The notes below the pieces were generated by a model. That model worked only from the letters and a program-made list of their open reading frames with translations. It did no database searches and was not told where the DNA came from. Position numbers and translations under genes: made by a program. A stretch of DNA of 64,000 nt. Origin: Ifrita kowaldi. Lineage: Eukaryota; Chordata; Aves; Passeriformes; Cinclosomatidae. Every line of letters begins with the position of its first letter. The first letter of the stretch is position 1. This document shows positions 25,396 to 36,521 of this stretch, in pieces. The stretch is from the NCBI GenBank assembly GCA_013398055.1, contig VZRS01002799.1, positions 543,845 to 607,844 of the forward strand, in the 5' to 3' direction.

Positions 25396-27110
25396 AAACA
25401 GTTACAGATTATGACTAACTACAGGCTAGGATTTCAGACCTGTGTATGCTATGTAGAGACAAGGTGAGATCTCTCTGATGAAGTTCAGACATCAATATTG
25501 GTTTCATGATGAACTCTTCCAACACATCCAGTGGGCCAGTTCAGCCTTTGCTTCATACTTTTCCCAGCTGTTTGCACCAGTTCAACATGAGCACACACAC
25601 ATTGCTGAACCAGCTTGACATTTATTACTGTGCTTTCAGTGCTGCCTTCTGGAACCTGGCTGTGCTCTGATTGAAGTAATTTTGTTTTGAAATGGAATCA
25701 TTAGCATTAAAAGCAGGGGAATTTTAGGATGCAAGTTCTGAAGTACCCTGGAACCTCTAAGAGCCAAATTTCCTAGGCTTCCCTGAAGTATGAATAACTT
25801 AAACTGTTTCATTGGTAAGAAATGCCTATGTGTATTTTCACTTCCGTGTCCACATTATGGGCAAAAGTGAACACCGCAGCAAGGAGGAAGCACAAAATGG
25901 GCTTGATTCTGCACTGTGTGTCACATTGATTTGATTTGCAGGAGGTACCCAGCACTTTATTGCCTCAAGGTGCCAGAATCACCTTCCCCAAAATCCGGAA
26001 ACTTTTATACTATAGTTACCTAACTGTCTTCATTTAATTAAAGCCTCACAGAAGCAAGGCTGATAGACAGACTACTGTGTCACGGTGGGATTGCTCCCGG
26101 ACGTGACAGAAATGAGTCCCCTGCTGTCCCTCACCCTACACACCTACTCCTCTCACCTCCTTTAATCATGCTCTTCCTAGCATAATTAAAGGAATTTCCT
26201 CCTGAGCCTTGTCAGCCGCAGATATCAATTTGCAGCCTCCATTTGACTGATGATTTAACACGTCTTCAGAATGGAACTGGGGATAGGCCTCCAGCCTCCT
26301 GTGAGTGCTGCTGCCCCATCCTTCCCAGGCCATGCAGGTGTGCCCAGCCTGTCCCCACCTCCTCTCTCACTTACATGTATTCATTGTGGAGCAGAGTGGA
26401 GCATCCCACAGAAAGGCCAGGTGCCAGTGCTTTATCCCACAGATGGAACAGACTGGAGCAGTGTGGGTCAGGGAGGGCTTAAAGAAGAGCTTAAAGCCTC
26501 CCTGGATGCACCACCTGGTAGCCCATTTCACTGTGCACACGGCTTCCTAGTGTTTATGACTTCATACAGAAAGCCAAGTTTGCTCCCCGAGTTCCTGTGT
26601 AAAATATGTGATAACATATCAAGCAGCCAATGTCAAGAGACTTTGGGCTATATTCATAAATGCTTCTCTGAATCCCTAAAGACACAATAAATTGTTGCTT
26701 CAGAAGTATCTTCATTCACTTGTTCCAGGCAAATGGGAAGAGGCAATCAATTTTTCTTTTTGAAATGCCAGAAATCCTAAACTTATGAAATTTCCTGACA
26801 GTCCCTACATTTGCACTGGGATTTTATGAGGTTGTATCAGCTGACCTTCCCCTTTCAGAGTTCAAGCAAGTTGAAAAAAAGGAACTGTAATAAATATAGC
26901 CACAGACAGATTTAAGCACATTCTGTAATCCAGAAAACGGAACTTATTCTAAAGGCAGTTTCTTCTGAATTTTAAGTGAAAGAATTGATAGCATTACCCA
27001 TTGAAATGGAATTTAAATGGAGTTCAGAGCGACAAAAGTTTGTTCTGTAAAAGCCTCTGATTCTGAGCCAGTATCTTAACAAATATTTAAAGATGAGATA
27101 ACAGGAAACT
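25396..27110. other. Gene-free stretch, no recognised element
   Basis: Unique-looking, AT-rich. No supported gene or repeat. Confidence 0.5.
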
Positions 27111-27138
27111 TTTGTTTGTTTGTTTGTTTGTTTGTTTT
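27111..27138. repeat. (TTTG)n microsatellite
   Basis: Six uninterrupted TTTG units followed by TTTT. Confidence 0.9.
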
Positions 27139-29111
27139 CTATTAAGAGCAGGGATTTAAGAAAGGAGGAGGGAAGGTGGTGGTGGTACTGCCCAGGGACC
27201 ACCTGCAAGCCAGCCATCACTGCTCAATGCTACAGCCACGTGCAGCTCAGAGCAGACTCTGTGGCCATTCGTCATATCAAAGCACGGACATTTGTCTTCA
27301 ATGTCCTTTAGCTTTTGAAGCTCCTTCCTTCTGTCCTTGATCTGCATTTTTCTCCTGGAATGCGTTTCCCTGTCAGTCACTTTCACACATCCCCCCATGC
27401 ACAGGAAAATCCTTCAGGTTTTGCAAAGCCCATCGTTCCCTTTTCTTTGACTTTCTCTGGAAAACTTTCCTTAGCCACCCCACCTACAAATCTCTCCCAT
27501 CTGGGGCTGGTTAGGCAAATACAAGCTGTGACTTCTGACTTATGGTTTTCTACAAACCCTCTTCTTTTTATTGCTCCCTCACTTTCCCAATGCAGCTATA
27601 AGCAGATTTTGCCCACCCCTTGCACCCTGAAAATGTGCAGATCTCATGGCAAGGGGGCCCTCCTTTGCACAACCCACCTGCAAGGCACTGAGCCCACTGG
27701 GAATTTGCACAATGTATTCCTCTGCCACTCCCGTCGTGGAACCAGAGCAAGTGACCTGGCAGCGTGCTATGCCCCTCCACTTTCTGCAGGCAAGCTCTCA
27801 GCAATCAAGCAGTTAAATATCCATCTTTTTGCAAAGTTCTGTTGCTGTTAACATTGCTCACAAATGCCACTTTGTGCTTTTGTTGTTATTTGCAAAACAC
27901 TAGGTGCTTCATGGAAAAGCCAAGATTTGGGCAGTGAAGTGAGTCCAAGCAGGCTGCCACCAGGCTGCCCCTTTCAGATGTCGTTCTGAGGAAGGCACAA
28001 CTCCAGCTGCCCACCCCTATTTTAGTGAAAATCTATGGGTCAAAATACTTTTACTTTGACTTACTGTCAAAATACTCTTGACAGCAATACTGTGTGCTGG
28101 TAAATAAATCCTAGTTTATAAAACAGTCTGTACAAGGAAGAGGGAAGCCATTTTCCCCACTGTGCTTCATCCCTGTCCCTAAATGTCCAGCACACACCAC
28201 ATATATGGAGGTGAGACCTCAGTGATAAATTGCAGAGCAATGTGCTAAATGAATTTGTATTGCAGCCCCAACAGCTTCCCCTGCCCTCTGACTTTTATCC
28301 CATCTCTCAGGATTTACTTTAGCATTCCTCTGAACAGCCACTACTTAAAAACAGAAAACTAAACCAGAAAGGTCACCACTACCTAAAAAATCCAACCCAC
28401 TCACCTGTTAAAGGGGCTTTTTTTCCTTCATGCACACAAGAATTTCCACAGAACCCCACATGGCCGGGTGGTGAGATGAGCGAGATGTAGTGCTGGACCA
28501 GTTACCAGTTTCTTCAAACATAACATCACCATGACCCTTAGGCTTTCATCCTGCAGCCATACAGAGAAATGCAAACAGGGAGCAAAGAACTGCTGCTTGG
28601 ACGTGGCAGCCTTTCACCACAAGCATGGCACAAGATGGGAAAGCAGAGAATCCGACTGTGCAATGTTCAAATTTAATCTTTCAGGGAGAGAAATGAAAGG
28701 GCCGTGGCACTGGGAAAGAAAGCTTTCCTGTTTCCTAGTGACACTCCATTTAGATCTGGAATAGCTCCCAGAACGGACTTTAAGTATGAGAGACCTTTGT
28801 TTTTGAAAACACAATTTTGGCTCATTTTGGGGGTGTTTTATGGTTTTCTGTGGGCATGGATAACTGGATTCGTGACAAGTCCTTTTGTATCCTTTACCAG
28901 CAAAAGGATACAGAAGCTGTCACAGTACTTTTAAGTTTCCAAGCCCACATTGCTCATTTTTCTCTAATATGTTTGACTGATGTAGCTTCACCATTATCTG
29001 GTGTATACATATTTTCTTTACATTAATGTAGCACAACCTGTGTAATTTACTCGTGTGAAGTCAAACTGTTTCAATTTTTTTTTTCTCTTACAAAGACCTC
29101 TTTCACTTCCT
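27139..29111. other. Gene-free stretch, no recognised element
   Basis: Includes a plus-strand open frame of 178 codons (27315-27851). It lacks protein-like composition, splice context and a recognisable domain, and its length is near the maximum expected by chance in a window this size. I do not call it a gene. Confidence 0.5.
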
Positions 29112-29705
29112 TGTTGTGGTTTAACCCCAGCCAGCAGCCAAGCCCCATGCAGCCATCGCTCACAGCCCCACCAGCAGGATCAGGGAGAGAATGGAAGGGT
29201 AAAAGCAGGAAGACTCATGGGTTGAAATAAAGAGAGTTTAACAGGGAAAGCAAAAGCCAGGCACACAAGCAAAGCAAACCCAGGAATTCATTCACTGTGT
29301 CCCATGGGCAGGCAGGTGTTCAACCATCTCCAGGAGGGCAGGGTCCCACCACGTGTAACAGTGACTCAGGAAGACAAATGCCATCACTCCAAATGTCCCC
29401 CCACTTTGTCCTTCTTCCCCCACTTCATATACTGAGCATGATATCAGATGGTCTGGAATATCCCTCTGGTCAGTTGGGGTCACCTGTCCCGGCTGTGTCT
29501 CCTCCCAACCTCCCGTGCACCCCCAACTTCCTCACCAGTGTGGAAGTAGGAAAGGCAGAAAAGGCCTTGGCTCTGTGTAAGCCCTGCTCAGCAGTAACAA
29601 AAACATCTCCATATTATCAACCCTGTGTTCAGCACAAATCCAAAACACAGCCCCCTACCAGCCACTGTGAAGGAAATTAACTCTGCCCTAGCCGAAACCA
29701 GCACA
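29112..29705 (-). mobile_element. Solo LTR of an avian endogenous retrovirus
   Basis: The element spans 594 bases and, read on the minus strand, begins TGTGCTGGTTT and ends AAACCACAACA, the usual TG...CA ends. From memory the whole length follows a very common avian LTR family (ERVL/ERVK-type), including the primer-like string 'gcaggcaggtgttcaacc' and the block 'ggtcagttggggtcacctgt'. A degenerate TATA-like site (tatatgaag, minus strand) lies near 29425-29433, and a degenerate poly(A)-signal region (gttaaa, minus strand) near 29237-29242. No internal retroviral sequence follows on either side, so it is a recombined solo LTR. The flanking pentamers ttcct and cacct agree at only three positions, so the target-site duplication has decayed or the ends are slightly off. 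Confidence 0.88.
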
Positions 29706-30043
29706 CACCTGCATTAAACCTCATTGCTGTCAGGATCAGAATGCCTCAGAGGCAGGATGTGCCATTTAGCAATGAACATGAAAAATCAGGTAGCAATGAA
29801 TTTGTAGCAATGTAGATAAATATCACATCATTTCAGTGTGTACCACTGTTAATCCCAAGAACCAGCAATGAGCTCTAAGACAAATCATGTGTTGCATGAA
29901 CCTATTGGAGCTGGCATCATCCCTTACAAGTAATGATGCATATAAGCTGTTGTCAATTATTTCTGTCTATGTTGCATCTAGATACAGTCCAAAAGGGTGT
30001 TTGACTATCACAATCAAGGCATGGGGAGACTCTCAACAGAGAG
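29706..30043. other. Spacer between LTR and CR1
   Basis: About 340 bases of unique-looking DNA. 'tagcaatgaa' occurs twice (about 29767 and 29791), with a related 'tagcaatgta' nearby. Nothing else recognised. Confidence 0.5.
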
Positions 30044-30938
30044 GCTGATGAACCTTTGACACTGTTTTCCACAGAATTCTCCTGGAGAAACTGGCTGCTC
30101 GTGGCCTGTGTGTGTATACTGGATAGGCTCTGGACAAGCTGGACCAGTGGGTTGAGGTCAGTTGTATGAGGTTCAACAAAGCCAGGTGCTGGGTGCTGCA
30201 CTTGGGCCACAACAACCCCATGCAGTGCTACAGGCTGAGGGCAGAGTAGCTGCAAAACTACCCAGTGGAAAAGGACTGGAACCAGCTGAACATGAGCCAG
30301 CGTGTGCCCAGGTGGCCAAGAAGGCCAATGGCATCCTGGTCTGTATCAGGGACAGTGTGGCCAGCAGGACCACACTGTCCCCCTGTACTGGGCACTGGTG
30401 AGGCCACACCTCAAATCCTGTGTCCAGTTCTGGGCCCCTCAGTTCAGGAAGGACATTGAGGTGCTGGAGCATGTCCAGAGAAGGGCAACAGAGCTGGCGA
30501 AGGGTCTGGAGCACAAATTTGATGAGGAGCAGCTGAGGAAGATGGGGTTATTTGGCCTGGAGGAAACGGGGTGCAGTGTGGACCTTGTAACTCTCTACAG
30601 ATGCCTGAAAGGAGGTCATAGCCAGCTGTGGGGAGCAGCCTCTTCTCTCAGATAACAACTGATAGGATGAGAGGAAATGGCCTCAAGGTGCACCAGGAGA
30701 GGTTTAGATTGGAAAGTAGGAAAAATGTCTTCACTTAAAGGGTTGTCAAGCATTGGAACAGGCTGCCCATGCAAATGGTTGAGTCACCATCCCTGGAGAT
30801 ATTTAAAAGATGTGTAGATGTGGTGCTTAGAGACATGCTGTAGTGGTGGACTTGGCAGTGCTGGGTTAAGGGCTGGACTTGATCATCTTAAAGGTATTTT
30901 CCAAGCTAAATGATTCTAGAGTCCTCTAGTTCTGTGAC
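30044..30938 (+). mobile_element. CR1 LINE, internally deleted, 3' end
   Basis: A plus-strand CR1 copy. A short upstream piece reads FDTV...RILLEKLAARGL, typical of the reverse-transcriptase domain. The sequence then jumps straight to the later part of ORF2, with MRFNKA and LHLGHNNPMQCYRL. The frame 30302-30655 carries the ORF2 C-terminus (ALVRPHLKSCVQFWAP, VLEHVQRRATELAKGLEH). The untranslated 3' end (30660-30935) ends in the CR1-type tail. The catalytic core of the reverse transcriptase, including the FADD-type motif, is absent, and several stops and frame changes interrupt the rest. It is dead. Its 3' end is homologous to 6205-6310, so both belong to one CR1 subfamily. Confidence 0.93.
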
Positions 30939-30943
30939 AGCAT

Positions 30944-31390
30944 TGTGCTGGTTTGGCTAAAATTTAGTAATATATTTTTTGAGAGAAAACTAGGTTACAA
31001 CTACTTTTTTTTCACTAGGTTGAATAGTGAGACCTTGAGACACTGCTTTGAAAAGTTTGCTTGGTCCTTTTTTTTCCTTCCATCTCAGGCTCAGTTTAAA
31101 GGCACAGAAAAGGCACAAAATTAATTGTTTGGCATAAAGCTGTGATAGGGGATATGCATGATGGAGTCACCCCAAGACAAGCATGATGATGACTGTGACT
31201 TGAAGTCATGACAATTGGCTAGCACCACGATGGGCATTTGGAGTTTTCTTCCCTGTTATGGATCAAAGAGAACTGGAGCCATGAGATTTCCACAGTGCTG
31301 GGGACTTCTGTGTCCTTGGAGAAGGGTGAGACATACTTCAAACATCTTTAATAAAAGAAAATGATGATAAGCCATTCTCCAGGCAAGAGT
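30944..31390 (+). mobile_element. Probable second LTR, opposite orientation
   Basis: The segment begins TGTGCTGGTTTGGCTAAA immediately after the CR1 tail. Its first eleven bases equal the start of the minus-strand LTR at 29705, so the two share the conserved terminus of this LTR superfamily. An AATAAA lies near 31347, compatible with an LTR poly(A) signal. The right end is uncertain. One alternative end is 31179, because AGCAT just before the start (30939-30943) is repeated directly after a CA at 31180-31184, as a 5-bp target duplication would be. That match could be chance. Confidence 0.5.
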
Positions 31391-34300
31391 TGTAAATACC
31401 ACTGTGTATATTGGCTTTTAAAATAGAGACATTAGCCAGAATATCTCAGACTGTGTAATTTAGTGTCTTTTATCATTTCATCTTCTAGTTACAGTACCAA
31501 GAGGAGTGATGGCTGGAAGATAAATTTAATATGCAGAAGAAAATCCCTCACTTAAAACGTATTTAATACTTGAATGGTGTAATAGAAAGGCCAGTTTTAT
31601 AATTTTTTCCAAAAATGGACTTAAAAACTCAGTACCTCCTGAAAAATGGCTGAGTTTTTGAAAACCACTAATCTTTTACAAGTTCCAGATCTTTCCCTTC
31701 TTCAACATCATGGGTAGAAAAGTTATTGTAGTCTGAGAACCCCAGTGTATTTTTCATGACACATTGGTGTGCAGCAATGGGTTAAGCAGTGGGTTGTTAA
31801 ACATAGACTACAGTAATGCCTATTTCCCAGTAGAATGGAGGATGCAGACTTTACAAGTTTCTAAGGTGAAATTATAACAATGACTTTGACTGGTCTTGAA
31901 GCTCTTGTACTGAAGCAGATGTTCCTACTTTACCTCCATGTGTGATACAGCTATTGAACAAAATTAAATGGCAAAACAGATGCAGTCGATATGTGATGTA
32001 TGCAATGTGATGACCTTATGGAAGCAAGGAGGAAATCAGACTTCACAACTCCTAGTGGTCTGCTCATTGCTTGTGGAAGGTTAAGGCCAACAGGTGAAAA
32101 AGATTGGGAGGTTATATTGAAAACAGGGTAGTCTGAATGAAAGAAACATGTACTCCCTGCCATGCAGTCTATAGGCAACCCGTAATTATCAAAACAGAAG
32201 CCTGCTTTTCACATGGCATGTAGGCAACCGTGTCACAGAAAACAAGGACTATGGCAGCTCTGCGTTTGTATTTTGCCTAAAAAAACCACAGAATTAAGCC
32301 AGGAGAAAAGAGCATGTCAAACTAACCCTCTCTTGGAGGCCAGAAAAATCATCCCAGTGACTGACAATGTCAGCCATGTCTGTATGTCCTGAAGGACAAC
32401 CAAATGTGCAGAGGCACAGTGAGTGAAGATAAGGCCAACCAGCAGGACCCAGGAGGCACCCTGGGCATCCTGCTTTTGGTAAGGCTTGCAAGGAAGATTG
32501 CTGAGGCACTGGAAAATTCTTTACCTTATGAAATACACTTGCTGAGGTGTGAGTGATAAATCATCCAGAGAGAAATTTGTCCTTCTGATCTGCCACGCAA
32601 ATCACAGTGAAGTGGCAGGAGTGCAGTGTTTGCTTGGCTGCAGAGCATGAAGGGGACTCAGTCCTCCACGCCTCCCAGCACAGCAGGCCAGATCCCATTT
32701 CCTCCCACCATCCCATCTGGTTAGGTGCCAGCGCTGCAGGCAGCATGTGCCTTTGCTGCCAGAAGCCAGATTCCCTCCTTGCAGCAGGACTATGTATGTC
32801 CTGACTTCTACTGAGCTGGCATCTGCCCTTGCTCTTGGTCCATCCTGGCTGGCACACTACGTGCCCCAGCATGATGGTCTGTGCATCAGCTTATCAGTGC
32901 CAGGTACCTGACCCACACAGGAGAAGTTTGAAATCTGCAGGAAGATGTCCTTACCCAAGCAGTGTAAGTGGCCTGAGGTGCTTCAGTCTCTACTCCCTGT
33001 ATCACACCCAGAGATGCTGTGCAGTGTGTGTGTGTGTGTGTGTGTTCATGTGCAGGGCAGCTGAGTGAAAAGAACAGATTTTTGTGCTGTGTGCTGCTGT
33101 ATGAGACATACAGATTTCTTAGGAGAAATCATGCAGAAGCTAGCCAGAGATAAAAAATATTCCCCATAGGAAGGTGTAATCAGAACTATGCATCTTCACC
33201 TGGCCTGTGCCTCACCTACACGTGGGACAGCAGCACTGCTATTTCCCCAGCTCTGCTGGAAACACCTTTCCTCCCTGCTCTTGGAAGAGCATTAACACTT
33301 CAGAGCGGTGACTCACAGCCCTTCTGTGCCTGATGGACCCTCCCAGGCTTGTCTGCCATACCTGTAGTTTCTGGCACAGGAGCCTTCAGTGTATGTCAGC
33401 AGTGCTTGTCCAGTCCCTGAGAGCAAGACCTGACGTTCAGTACCATTGAATGTCATTTGCTTTCTATCACTCTGGCTTTCAAGGTCATCCAGTGTTCCTG
33501 CATGGTCAAGCGCTGCACATTGACCGGGGTCCTCATTCCAGCCAGCAGGAATACCTTTTTAGGAGACTACTAAAAATGTCTGATTAACAGAATGAGTCAG
33601 GATATGACATTAGTTCCCAGGGCGTCTCCCAGATCCCACAGCATCACTGCCAGTTCACAGACCAATCAACTCACATTGTGCTTCTGGAGCACAGGTTTAC
33701 TATACGGCAGTTTCTGCCCAAAAACGGCTCTCCTGCAGCAGCATCCATGGGGAGCTGGTAAACAGGCAGCTGAGACAGCTGGTGAAGACCTCATCCTATG
33801 TCCAGTTGAGGTGAAATGGGCATTGTAGGCTTTAGGAGGGTTTTTCACCAAGTGTTTTCCAAAATAACATTGATGGATGACTGTCAAAGCATCTAGCCCC
33901 CAGTCTGTACTCCTGTGTGTTTTACATGGAGCTTGGCGTCCTTGCACCATTTCAGGGTCCACATGTGGGAATGCCAGTGTTTTGATCAGCCACCCTCAGC
34001 ACAGGTGTAAAAATCCTGATTTAAGACTAATTATGGCAAAGTAATTATTTCTGAGCCATGATGGCAGGCAGTCCCAATTAACTCTAAATAGGATGTAAGT
34101 AGCGGGGGGAGAAACCCTTATGTAGGGGGAATCTAAGCTAGAAGGGGCCAGGGAGAACCCAGACACAAGCAAAATAAATAGGAATCTTTCCAAGCAGAGG
34201 ATAAGGTTGTGATATCGCTTCTCAGTATCCAGTAGCCCAGAGTTCTTGGAAGAAGGCAGACAAAAGGTTGGGCTTTCTCTGCTCTGCTGCAGATGTGGAA

Positions 34301-35329
34301 TGGCCTTTCATTCCAAATAAAATGGCCTTTCAGTAGCCCCTGCCAAATTAAAAAAAAAAGAATAAATTACCTTTATTGGAGTTATTTTCAGAAAGGTAGC
34401 TCTACAATTGTTACCAGCACCAATATTCTGGTAGCCATGTCCCCACATTTTCATGTTTGGCATGTTTTATGTTCTCAAGAGAAACCCATCAGACAGCAGC
34501 TACCCAAAGGAAATCCTGTTTGATTCCTCCCTGGTTTATTCCAGGCGCAGCCCTATGGCAAGTGTCTCATGCCTTTGGTTTTCCTCCCAGCCCACAGACC
34601 TGGGCTTCTGGGCAGTTGCATTTTCAAAAGCTAAACATAAAGATGTTCAAGAAGATTTCAGACTCATTAATAATGTTTTACAGTGTTATCTCAAAAAAAA
34701 AAAAACAAAAACACTTTCCTCAAACATTACAACTAACTTTCTGATTTTAATATACATTTGTCCCATGGGGTTTTCACCCATTAAGATAGATTAAGTGACT
34801 GTTCTAATGTACAATAGCAGATTTTGCCCTGTGGTTTAGTGGCTGGCTGTGGTTGACTGATACCCAGCCCTCTGAATCCCTGCTGAGTATCTAAGCTCTA
34901 TGAGCTGCAGTGAATGCATTTAATCTACATAAAAAGAACACAAATTGCATGTTAGCCTTTTTGAGCCCAGTAATCAGTTTTACAGTTTACTTGGTATGCT
35001 TCTCCGCAGTCCTAGTGGCTCCAAGGAGGTTCCAAGGATTCTTCCTCTTTTTTTTTCCCCTGCCCATCTCACATAGAAGAAAAGTGTTTGCATTTTGATT
35101 GTGCTCATTCCCTGACCCCTGTAATTTAACCATTGTTCATATTTAGTGCTGACTGGAGTCCTGCGGGGCAGCTGATAACAATAATTTGTAATAAAGCATA
35201 TGCAGGCTCTATTTTTTATCCTTGTTTTCCCTAATAATGCAAAATTAAATTTATTAATTAAAATAGATGAAGTAAAATAGGATTCCAGGGTTGCCAAAAT
35301 ACATGGATTATCCCAGTCTCGCATTTAGG
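31391..35329. other. Gene-free stretch with simple repeats
   Basis: Mostly unique-looking DNA. It contains an 11-unit (GT)n run at 33024-33045, A runs at about 34350 and 34693, and AT-rich DNA with TAAT-type motifs at 35200-35290. No gene supported. Confidence 0.5.
33024..33045. repeat. (GT)n microsatellite
   Basis: Eleven uninterrupted GT units, followed by a short TG-rich continuation. Confidence 0.92.
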
Positions 35330-35462
35330 ATGATTATAATATTTGGCATGTATACAGCGCTTCAAAGTGGCATCGCAGTTAATCCTTAGCCCACCGCCCC
35401 TCTGAAGTGTGTTGTTATTCCTCAATTTGTAGATGAGGATGCCCAAGCAGAGAGGTTAACTC
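35330..35462 (-). mobile_element. MIR-like fossil SINE fragment
   Basis: On the minus strand the segment follows the 3' half of the MIR consensus in order: 'ttaacctctctgcttgggca' (normally ...TGCCTCAG), then 'tcctcatctacaaattgagg' (normally a TTTCCTCATCTGTAAAATGGGG core), then 'aaggattaactgcgatgcca' and 'aagcgctgtatacatgccaa'. These correspond to the MIR blocks GAGGATTAAATGAG and TAAAGCGCTTAGAAC...GGCA. Such elements predate the bird-mammal split, and recognisable copies in birds are scarce. The identification is from memory of the consensus. Confidence 0.6.
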
Positions 35463-35479
35463 CAGGATGAGCCAAAGCC

Positions 35480-35700
35480 TGTGCAGGCACAAGCGGCTTC
35501 CTGCAGCACAGCCCCCTCTCTCCTCCCCCAGAGCGCGATTTTGGATGATCCGGAGATTACCGGGGAAGCCTGCAGGTCCCCGGAGCTTGTGCAGGGCGGG
35601 GGATTTGGAGGCGATGTTCTGAAATGGGCTTGGAGGCGGGGGGAAGGGGGGGCTCACTCGGCGCTGAGCACATCCTGACAGGCCTGACAGCGGCATCGTG
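35480..35700. other. GC-rich block, weak CpG cluster
   Basis: A short GC-rich block standing out from AT-rich flanks, with scattered CpGs and dense G runs at 35595-35650 (for example ggcggggggaaggggggg) that could form a G-quadruplex on the plus strand. It could be a small regulatory element. There is no splice or coding evidence. Confidence 0.45.
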
Positions 35701-36319
35701 TGCAGACCACGAGGTGCAAATTGAGTTGCTCATTTGCCAGCTGCATCATGCAGATGAGGAGCTCATCCCAAAATTACTATAATCCCGAACACATACATGC
35801 TCTTCAGGACTCAGATAAAAAAATCAAAACTAAACTAACAGCTGGGGAAAAATGTGCAAAATGCTCTTTAGACCAAATAATTCTCTGGCAAAATGTATTT
35901 TCAGCTAAATATTTTGTGGGGCAGTGTTGTTACCAATGTTGGCAGATGAGAAAATATTGCAATCTTCCATTCCTGCTCCATTTCAGCTCAGGTAATTTTG
36001 ATATTTTTTGCTGTTTTCATACACAAATATCCTTTGGTGTGTGAGTGAAAACAAAAAGGAAATTAAACACACCAAAACATGATGTCTTGGCAGCTCTGCA
36101 ATTTGTTTTGGAGGGGTGCTGGATTTTGTGGGACACTGCAGGATGCAGCTCTCCCTGCTGGGGCTCAACACTGCTCCCTCCCCCTGCACTGCAAATTCCA
36201 GAATGGCAAAATCCTGGTTCCTGAGCAGCTCTGGTAGAGACAATGGGAGTGTGCACAAGCTGGGATTGAGACTGTCCATGGCAGGTTTTCTTGTTATGGC
36301 TCACAGGCTGTAAAAGTCC
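35701..36319. other. Gene-free stretch, no recognised element
   Basis: AT-rich, unique-looking; nothing recognised. Confidence 0.5.
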
Positions 36320-36521
36320 TCTACTGCTCTTTGGGAGCAGTGAGGCCCTGGCACAGGGTGCTTGGAGAATCTGTGGATGCCCCATCCCTGGAAGTGTTCA
36401 AGGCCAGCTTGGATGGGGCTCTGAGAAACCTGGTCTAGGGGAAGATGTCCCTGTTCATTGCAGGGAGTTTGAATCTAGATGATCTTTAAGGTCCAAGCCA
36501 AACCATTGATTCTATGATTCT
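36320..36521 (+). mobile_element. CR1 LINE, 3' end fragment
   Basis: Contains 'gatgccccatccctggaagt', then the 'ggctctgagaaacctggtct' block, 'gaagatgtccctg', 'gatgatctttaaggtc' and the terminal 'attgattctatgattct'. The reverse complement of 59590-59790 contains the same blocks in order, which gives internal support. Only about 200 bases are left and nothing is coded. The subfamily differs from that at 6.2 and 30 kb. Confidence 0.92.

Noticed and set aside
27315..27851. 178-codon open frame on the plus strand
   Set aside because: Within the chance maximum for this window, with no recognisable protein feature and partial overlap with minus-strand frames.
29112..31390. Retroviral coding genes between the two LTR-like elements
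   Set aside because: The two LTR-like elements point in opposite directions, and the DNA between them is unique sequence and CR1, with no gag, pol or env similarity.
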